Shown piece by piece: positions 5,233 to 5,312 of a stretch of DNA of 5,312 nucleotides. Location of the stretch: the NCBI GenBank assembly GCA_945836785.1, contig CAMAMD010000095.1, positions 1 through 5,312 on the forward strand, written 5' to 3'. The notes under the pieces are model-generated. The model saw only the letters and a list, made by a program, of their open reading frames with translations. It searched no databases and was not told the DNA's origin. The DNA comes from an uncultured Clostridium sp. (GTDB lineage Bacteria; Bacillota_A; Clostridia; Lachnospirales; Lachnospiraceae). A program made the translations under genes and the position numbers. Position 1 is the stretch's first letter. Each line of letters starts with the position of its first letter.

Positions 5233-5256
5233 AATATTTTTAGGAGGTACGCTATA

Positions 5257-5312
5257 ATGGCGAAAAAAGTAGAAGGATACATTAAATTACAGATACCTGC
5301 AGGAAAGGCAAC
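5257..5312 (+). CDS. rplK: 50S ribosomal protein L11, N-terminal part (cut by window edge)
   Basis: The ATG has a strong AGGAGGT (5242-5248) 8 nt upstream. The 18 complete codons read MAKKVEGYIKLQIPAGKA, the classic L11 N-terminus, which in the full protein continues into the conserved proline-rich region. L11 forms part of the GTPase-associated centre of the large subunit and is needed for the stringent response via RelA. Its position after nusG is the conserved bacterial order; rplA would be expected next, outside the window. Confidence 0.96.
   Translation, partial: MAKKVEGYIKLQIPAGKA

Overview
The window looks like a chromosomal segment of a Clostridia bacterium, most probably a Lachnospiraceae member. 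The grounds are moderately AT-rich Gram-positive codon use, AGGAGG-type ribosome binding sites, SigA-like promoters, the four-cysteine form of ribosomal protein L33, and two FliD-related proteins of a style I associate with Lachnospiraceae. The family assignment comes from recognition and was not tested by any search.

Layout, left to right: (1) the C-terminal end of an unrecognised, very tyrosine-rich protein; (2) a strong SigA-type promoter and a 259-residue protein with a FliD C-terminal-like module but no FliD N-terminal region; (3) an extended -10 promoter, a perfect 13-bp leader hairpin, and a two-gene unit encoding an RsuA-type 16S rRNA pseudouridine synthase overlapped by 4 bp with a small unrecognised acidic protein; (4) on the minus strand, converging with only 12 bp between the stops, a 422-residue FliD-like protein with both FliD N- and C-terminal-like regions; (5) a compact divergent promoter region; (6) the start of the transcription/translation cluster rpmG-secE-nusG-rplK on the plus strand, with rplK cut by the window edge.

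The right part is the conserved bacterial order L33 - SecE - NusG - L11. The left and middle part is accessory. Its main point of interest is a pair of flagellar-cap-like proteins, free of Cys and Trp, encoded on opposite strands around an rRNA-modification unit, with no other flagellar gene in view. They share a C-terminal module with closely matching motif spacing. This is the best candidate here for an under-described system.

No CRISPR array, insertion sequence, tRNA, rRNA or origin was seen. Several RNA hairpins (rsuA leader, rpmG-secE gap, nusG-rplK gap) are described as sequence-level observations; their functions are inferred.
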